From: an uncultured Clostridium sp.
GTDB lineage: Bacteria; Bacillota; Clostridia; Clostridiales; Clostridiaceae
Length of the DNA: 42,283 nt
Reading direction: 5' to 3'
Assembly (NCBI GenBank): GCA_900547475.1
Contig: URGW01000036.1
Location: 1-42,283, forward strand
Positions 40,917 through 42,283 of the stretch are shown here, in pieces; position 1 is the stretch's first letter; each line of letters begins with the position of its first letter. The position numbers were made by a program, and so were the translations under genes. Below the pieces are notes generated by a model. That model made no database searches, was not told the origin of the DNA, and saw only the letters and a list, made by a program, of their open reading frames with translations.

Positions 40917-40971
40917 AGTTAGAATTAGAACTTATAGATTTAATATTAAATTATAAAAGGAGATTATTCAC

Positions 40972-42183
40972 ATGGCTAAAACATTCAAAATAACTGAAGA
41001 CTTATTTTGGGTAGGAGCTCTTGACCCAAACTTAAGAATTTTTGACATAATAATGGAAACTAAATTCGGTACATCATACAATTCTTACATTTTAAAAGGT
41101 TCTGAAGGTATTGCTTTATTTGAAACTGTAAAAGAAAAATTCTTTGATGAACATTTAGAAAAAGTTCGTTCAATAGTAAATTTAGAAGATATAAATTATG
41201 TTGTTGTAAATCATACAGAGCCAGACCATGCTGGTTCTGTAGAAAAAATATTAGAATATGCCCCAAATGCAACTGTTGTTGGATCTTCACTTGCCATTAA
41301 GTATTTAAGTGAAATTATCAATAAACCATTCAAAAGCAAAATTGTAAAAGATGGTGAAACTTTATCATTAGGAAATAAAACTCTTAAATTCTATAGTGTT
41401 CCTCAATTACATTGGCCTGATACAATGTATACTTACGTTATTGAAAATGAAACATTAATCACTTGTGACTCTTTCGGCGCTCACTACTGCGATGAACGTA
41501 TATTAAAAAGCTCTATAGAGGATAATAAAGAAGATGATTATGTTGAAGCTTATAATTATTACTTTAGAATGATTATGGGTCCATTCAAGCCATTTATGCT
41601 AAAAGCACTGGATAAGATTAAAGATTTAAAATTAAGTTATATTTGTCCTGGGCATGGTTTAGTTCTAGATAGCTCAAATATTGAAAAATTTACGAACTTA
41701 TATAAGGAATGGTGTCAACCTGTAAAAAGAGAAAAACAAAGTATAGTTATTCCTTATGTAACTGCTTATGGATATACTGAAACTATTGCTGAAGCAATAA
41801 AAAAAGGAATTGAAGCAGCTAACTTTGATGCCGATATATTAATGTATAATTTAGTAACTGCTGATATGAACGAAGTATTAAAAGAAATTAATGAATGTAG
41901 TGGATTATTACTTGGTTCTTCTACTTTACTAGCTGATACTTTACCACAAATATGGACTATTTTATCTTCATTAAATCCTGTAATTCATAGAGGATTACCT
42001 GTAAGTTGTTTCGGTTCTTATGGTTGGAGTGGAGAAGCTCTTAAAAATATAAATGAAAGATATAAACAATTAAAATTAAATATTGTTTCTGAACCACTTG
42101 GAATATTATTTAAGCCTAGTGAAGAAAACTTAAATGCTGCTTATAATTTCGGTTTAGATTTTGCAAAAAAAGTTTTAAAATAA
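40972..42183 (+). CDS. fprA: flavodiiron protein (FprA-type A flavoprotein)
   Basis: A 403-residue cytosolic O2 (or NO) reductase. The metallo-beta-lactamase-like half has all diiron ligands: H81, E83, D85 and H86 in HTEPDHAGSV, H147 in LHWPD, D166 in TCDSFGAHYCD and H228 in CPGHG. The C-terminal half (about 255-400) is the FMN-binding flavodoxin domain, with PYVTAYGYTETIAEAIKKGI as the phosphate loop. There is no C-terminal rubredoxin domain, so electrons must come from a separate rubredoxin system. AAGGAG precedes the ATG. Its promoter carries a PerR-like box, fitting peroxide or air induction as known for clostridial FprA proteins. Confidence 0.96.
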   Translation: MAKTFKITEDLFWVGALDPNLRIFDIIMETKFGTSYNSYILKGSEGIALFETVKEKFFDEHLEKVRSIVNLEDINYVVVNHTEPDHAGSVEKILEYAPNATVVGSSLAIKYLSEIINKPFKSKIVKDGETLSLGNKTLKFYSVPQLHWPDTMYTYVIENETLITCDSFGAHYCDERILKSSIEDNKEDDYVEAYNYYFRMIMGPFKPFMLKALDKIKDLKLSYICPGHGLVLDSSNIEKFTNLYKEWCQPVKREKQSIVIPYVTAYGYTETIAEAIKKGIEAANFDADILMYNLVTADMNEVLKEINECSGLLLGSSTLLADTLPQIWTILSSLNPVIHRGLPVSCFGSYGWSGEALKNINERYKQLKLNIVSEPLGILFKPSEENLNAAYNFGLDFAKKVLK

Positions 42184-42215
42184 ATAAAAATAAGGAAGAT
42201 GAATTATTTAAAATG

Positions 42216-42271
42216 GAACCTATAAGATAGACACTTATAAAAGAGAGTCTATCTATATAGGTTCTTTTTTT
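42216..42271 (+). terminator. terminator of the flavodiiron gene
   Basis: GAACCTATA and TATAGGTTC form the outer stem, GATAGAC and GTCTATC the inner stem, and a run of seven T follows at 42265-42271. Confidence 0.92.
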
Positions 42272-42283
42272 GTACAATAAATT

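Noticed and set aside
42193..42223. Tiny frame starting MNYLKW after the flavodiiron gene
   Set aside because: Only eight codons, ending inside the terminator stem; nothing supports it beyond an AAGGAAG sequence.

Overview
The window reads as a chromosomal segment of a low-GC, anaerobic, probably spore-forming Firmicute, most likely Clostridium sensu stricto. The signs are strongly AT-rich DNA, AGA/ATA-rich codon use, strong Shine-Dalgarno sites, many U-tailed hairpin terminators, pyruvate:ferredoxin oxidoreductase, pyruvate formate-lyase, an O2-scavenging flavodiiron protein, a CtsR-type clpB operator and a SAM-I riboswitch. No phage, insertion sequence, CRISPR array or rRNA is visible. One tRNA-Gly lies at the left edge. 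The species cannot be fixed from the sequence alone.

Layout, left to right. 1-7.5 kb: tRNA-Gly(TCC), an aldo/keto reductase, an MFS exporter, the ClpB chaperone (CtsR operator over its -35 box) and a large AraC-type regulator with a degenerate GH39-like C-terminus. 7.6-10.8 kb: a Trp-rich 32-codon ORF facing two tandem paralogous HTH-TPR regulators of RRNPP type, then a YtxH-like small protein; this is the best candidate here for an undescribed peptide-signalling locus. 10.8-16.6 kb: RNase HI, a DUF1232 protein, the metNIQ methionine importer under a SAM-I riboswitch with an unusually long P3 arm, a DUF503 protein and a GNAT acetyltransferase. 16.6-21.9 kb: an ECF sigma factor with a DUF4179 anti-sigma-like partner, and a seven-gene unit that starts with DUF2975 and a YozG-like HTH protein behind a perfect 29-bp operator and continues with five small, mostly membrane-associated proteins of unknown role. 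21.9-28.4 kb: an FtsW/SpoVE and PBP2/SpoVD pair, a CymR-like Rrf2 regulator with the TcyP cystine importer, and a HAD phosphatase. 28.6-32.4 kb: a yclNOPQ-type ferric-siderophore importer with two Fur-box-like sites. 32.4-42.3 kb: pyruvate and redox metabolism: pflB, a metallophosphoesterase, nifJ (PFOR), an HxlR regulator with three N-terminal cysteines, and a flavodiiron protein with a PerR-like box over its -10.

How the parts fit. The right end is a coherent pyruvate-fermentation and oxidative-stress block. pflB and nifJ compete for pyruvate; each has its own promoter and a large perfect or near-perfect dyad in its leader, and pflB, nifJ and fprA share the core ATAATTATTAT, which also matches the centre of PerR/Fur boxes. 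Iron uptake (Fur), cystine uptake (CymR-like), methionine uptake (SAM riboswitch) and proteostasis (CtsR) each carry recognisable local regulation. Many genes have a longer in-frame start that overlaps their own Shine-Dalgarno sequence; the starts given here are the ones with a properly spaced ribosome binding site.
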